Source: Pseudomonadota bacterium (GTDB lineage Bacteria > Myxococcota > Myxococcia > Myxococcales > Vulgatibacteraceae). Taken from it: a DNA stretch of 6,721 bases. The notes under the pieces are model-generated. The model worked only from the letters and a program-made list of their open reading frames with translations. It was not told the DNA's origin and did no database searches. This document shows positions 4,761 to 6,721 of the stretch, in pieces; position 1 is the stretch's first letter; each line of letters starts with the position of its first letter. Where the stretch lies: NCBI GenBank assembly GCA_023436385.1, contig JAEZJH010000382.1, positions 1 through 6,721 of the forward strand, given 5' to 3'. The position numbers and the translations under genes are program-made.

Positions 4761-6431
4761 TCAATACAACCCGATCGCCGTCCCGTCCGGCGCCACGTCG
4801 ATCCCCTCCGCCGCCGGCTTCGCCCCCAGGCCCGGCATGGTGAGGATGTCGCCGGCGAGCGCGACCAGGAACCCCGCGCCGGCGAGGAGCCGGATCTGGC
4901 GGATGATCACCGTGAACCCGGTGGGGCGGCCGAGGGCCTTGGGGTCGTCGGAGAGCGAATACTGCGTGCGGGCGACACAGGGCGCGAGGCCGCCGTAGCC
5001 CGCCGCCTCGAACCGCTCGAGGGAGGCCCGGGCCGCAGACTCGAGGGTCGCGCCGTCGCCGCCCGAGACCATCCGGACGATCCCGGCGAGCTTCTCCGGG
5101 AGCCGGTCCGCGGCGCCGTAGGGGTGCCGGGGCTCCGGCCTCTTTCGCCGCGAGGCCTCGCGCACCGCGGTGGCCAGCTCGAGGCAGCCCTCGCCGCCGC
5201 CGGAGTACGGGTCGGCGTCGACCACGGCGATCCCCCGGGCGGCGAGGCCCTCCCGGAAGGCCCGCTCGTCGACCTCGGGATCGCCGGCCCGGCGGTTCAG
5301 CGCCACTACCGGCTCGAGGCCCCGGCGCCGGAGCCCCTCGACGTGGGCGACCACGTTGGCGAGGCCCCGGGTCACCGCCTCGGGATCCGGCTCCGCCACC
5401 TTCGCCGGCGGCACGCCGCCGTGGACCTTGCAGGCCCGCACCGTGGCCACCAGCACCACCGCGTCCGGCCAGTCGCCGGTGATCGGGCAGACGATGTCGA
5501 GGAACTTCTGCGCCCCGAGATCGGCGCCGAAGCCGGCCTCCACCACGGTATAGGCGGCGTGGCGCATCGACAGCTCGATCGCCTGCACCGAGGGGCAGCC
5601 GTGGGCGATGTTCCCGAACGGCCCGGTGTGCACCAGCGCCGGCGCGCCCTCCACCGTCTGCACCAGGTTCGGCTTCAGCGCGTGCTGGAGGAGGAGCGCC
5701 ATCGCCCCGTGGGCCTTCAGCTCCGCGGCGGTCACCGGCCGCGGGCTCTTGCCCCGGGTGAAGCCGACGACGATCCGGCCCAGCCGCTCCCGGAGATCGG
5801 CGAGGTCCCGGGCGAGGGCGAGGATCGCCATCACCTCCGACGCCGCGGTGATGTCGAAGCGCGACTGCCGCGGCACGCCGCCGGTCCGGCCGCCCAGGCC
5901 GATCACCACGTCGCGGAGCGCCCGGTCGTTCATGTCGAGGACCCGGGGCCAGAGGATCTCCCGCTCCTCGAGGCCCAGGGCGTTGCCGTGGTGGAGGTGG
6001 TTGTCGACCATCGCGGCGAGGAGGTTGTGGGCCGCGGATACGGCGTGGAGGCCGCCGGTGAAGTGGAGGTTGATCTCCTCCATCGGCAGGACCTGCGACC
6101 GGCCGCCACCACAGCCGCCGCCCTTCACCCCGAAGACCGGGCCGAGGGAAGGCTCGCGGAGCACGGCGCAGGCGCTCTCGCCCTGCTTCATCAGGCCCTG
6201 GGTCAGCCCGACCACGGTGGTGGTCTTCCCCTCGCCCGCCGGCGTGGGGTTCATCGCGGTGACCAGCACGAGCTTGCCGCGGCCCCGACCCGGCGCGAGG
6301 GCGGGATCGACCTTGGCGGCGTGGGGTCCCCACGGCTGCACGGCGTCCCGGGGCAGACCGAGCAGCTCGGCGACGGCGGAGAGCGGACGAAGGCGGGTGG
6401 TCTGGGCTACCTCGAGGTTGGTCAGGGTCAT
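4761..6431 (-). CDS. fhs: Formate-tetrahydrofolate ligase (10-formyl-THF synthetase)
   Basis: This cytoplasmic enzyme catalyses formate + ATP + THF to 10-formyl-THF + ADP + Pi. It feeds formyl groups into purine and fMet synthesis, or serves in the Wood-Ljungdahl and formate pathways. The 556-residue length is typical. Motifs in order are P-loop NPTPAGEGKTTT (61-72, Lys69), REPSLGPVFGVKGG (92-105), PMEEINLHFTGG (116-127), NDRALR (168-173), KPNLVQT (253-259), NIAHGC (274-279), EAGFGADLGA (298-307), GGEG (412-415), KTQYS-like RTQYSLSDD (488-496), and DILTMPGL (528-535). Some substitutions are unusual: Gly127 where most enzymes have Asp after HFTG, and Arg381 where the folate-stacking Phe usually follows 'AINx'. 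The frame is open upstream to 6590. ATG 6431 was chosen because it has GAGG 8 nt upstream, matches the family N-terminus (TNLEVAQ), and leaves the AT-rich promoter-like stretch outside the gene. No folD or other one-carbon gene is visible. Confidence 0.96.
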   Translation of the reverse strand: MTLTNLEVAQTTRLRPLSAVAELLGLPRDAVQPWGPHAAKVDPALAPGRGRGKLVLVTAMNPTPAGEGKTTTVVGLTQGLMKQGESACAVLREPSLGPVFGVKGGGCGGGRSQVLPMEEINLHFTGGLHAVSAAHNLLAAMVDNHLHHGNALGLEEREILWPRVLDMNDRALRDVVIGLGGRTGGVPRQSRFDITAASEVMAILALARDLADLRERLGRIVVGFTRGKSPRPVTAAELKAHGAMALLLQHALKPNLVQTVEGAPALVHTGPFGNIAHGCPSVQAIELSMRHAAYTVVEAGFGADLGAQKFLDIVCPITGDWPDAVVLVATVRACKVHGGVPPAKVAEPDPEAVTRGLANVVAHVEGLRRRGLEPVVALNRRAGDPEVDERAFREGLAARGIAVVDADPYSGGGEGCLELATAVREASRRKRPEPRHPYGAADRLPEKLAGIVRMVSGGDGATLESAARASLERFEAAGYGGLAPCVARTQYSLSDDPKALGRPTGFTVIIRQIRLLAGAGFLVALAGDILTMPGLGAKPAAEGIDVAPDGTAIGLY

Positions 6432-6470
6432 GGGTGAATCCTCGCCCGGAGGGTCGGCGGAAGGAAAGCC

Positions 6471-6498
6471 GCACTGCACAAATTTTGCTTGCACTGCA
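6471..6498 (-). promoter_or_regulatory. AT-rich island flanked by direct repeats upstream of fhs
   Basis: Two exact copies of GCACTGCA (6471-6478 and 6491-6498) lie 20 bp apart, about two helical turns. They bracket CAAATTTTG (6479-6487), one of the few AT-rich stretches in the window. Each copy contains the odd-centred palindrome GCAnTGC. The site ends 40 bp upstream of the fhs ATG. On the minus strand CAAAAT (6487-6482) could be a -10, but no good -35 was seen. A promoter with a paired operator site is plausible. It might also affect the divergent lipoprotein gene. Confidence 0.4.
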
Positions 6499-6668
6499 TG
6501 GATGTTCGAGCGCTCGGCAGGGTGCGCGGCCACGGAGCGGGTGTAACCGCGGCCGGTACTCCCTCGAACCGCCCGCGGTGGGCCTTCCATCCCGCAGGGC
6601 GGCCGATCGGCCGGGTTTCGCCGGCTCGGCAGCCGTCGGCTACGATGGTGGGTCGCCGGAGGTCCGCC

Positions 6669-6721
6669 ATGCGCTTCATCGTCGTCCTCGCCGCGGTCCT
6701 GCTCGCCGCCTGCACCAGGCC
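6669..6721 (+). CDS. Lipoprotein precursor, N-terminus only
   Basis: Only 17 codons are in the window, and they read MRFIVVLAAVLLAACTR. This is a compact lipoprotein signal peptide: Arg2, a hydrophobic core, and a lipobox Leu12-Ala13-Ala14-Cys15 with Cys15 as the lipidated residue. The start is well supported by GGAGG (6658-6662) with a 6-nt spacer. TACGAT (6641-6646) could be a -10 element giving a very short leader, although no clear -35 accompanies it. The function of the mature protein cannot be told. The gene diverges from fhs across a 237-bp gap. Confidence 0.7.
   Translation, partial: MRFIVVLAAVLLAACTR

Noticed and set aside
1623..6437. A 1604-codon open frame on the plus strand
   Set aside because: It runs antisense through fhs and both kinases and across the hemerythrin gene in a different frame. 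The translation is low-complexity Arg/Gly/Pro/Glu-rich. It is an artefact of strong GC bias at third codon positions.
6432..6590. N-terminal extension of fhs to an upstream ATG
   Set aside because: The extra 53 residues match nothing in the family. They would cover the AT-rich promoter-like site, and the ATG at 6431 has its own Shine-Dalgarno sequence.
6600..6613. 14-bp perfect palindrome CGGCCGATCGGCCG
   Set aside because: Short GC palindromes are expected in this composition. It is not near a recognised promoter element and no second copy was noticed.

Overview
This is a very GC-rich window from a bacterial chromosome. G or C dominates third codon positions, so several antisense frames stay open for hundreds of codons without being genes. 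A divergent DUF4142-like exported protein and a lipoprotein start suggest a Gram-negative-type cell envelope, but no feature fixes the phylum. No rRNA, tRNA, CRISPR array, insertion sequence or phage gene was seen.

There are eight genes, two of them cut by the window edges, in four apparent transcription blocks. Block 1 (minus strand, 1-1521) holds a soluble PAS-domain histidine kinase and, 186 bp downstream of it, the start of a small basic DUF6496 protein. The gap carries an unusual set of inverted repeats. Block 2 (plus strand, 1762-2955) holds a secreted DUF4142-like four-helix protein followed by a cytoplasmic hemerythrin-like protein. It diverges from the kinase and converges on block 3. 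Block 3 (minus strand, 6431 down to 2998) starts with fhs, the formate-tetrahydrofolate ligase of one-carbon metabolism. A perfect 10-bp-stem hairpin follows, and then a translationally coupled pair: an APH/choline-kinase-fold phosphotransferase whose stop overlaps the GTG start of an adenylylsulfate-kinase-like P-loop kinase. Block 4 (plus strand, from 6669) is only the signal peptide of a lipoprotein, divergent from fhs.

The blocks do not form one obvious pathway. fhs makes 10-formyl-THF from formate, ATP and THF. The hemerythrin gene fits oxygen or iron handling. The kinase pair looks like an uncharacterised small-molecule phosphorylation module, because no sulfate-assimilation partner (CysD, CysN, CysH) is present.

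The points most worth a second look are the substitutions in the folate-site region of the FTHFS, the split phosphotransferase/APS-kinase pair, the loss of the conserved histidines in the DUF4142-like protein, and two regulatory-looking repeat structures (284-327 and 6471-6498). I found no clear evidence of a wholly new defence or mobile system. Family assignments rest on motifs recognised by eye, without database searches.
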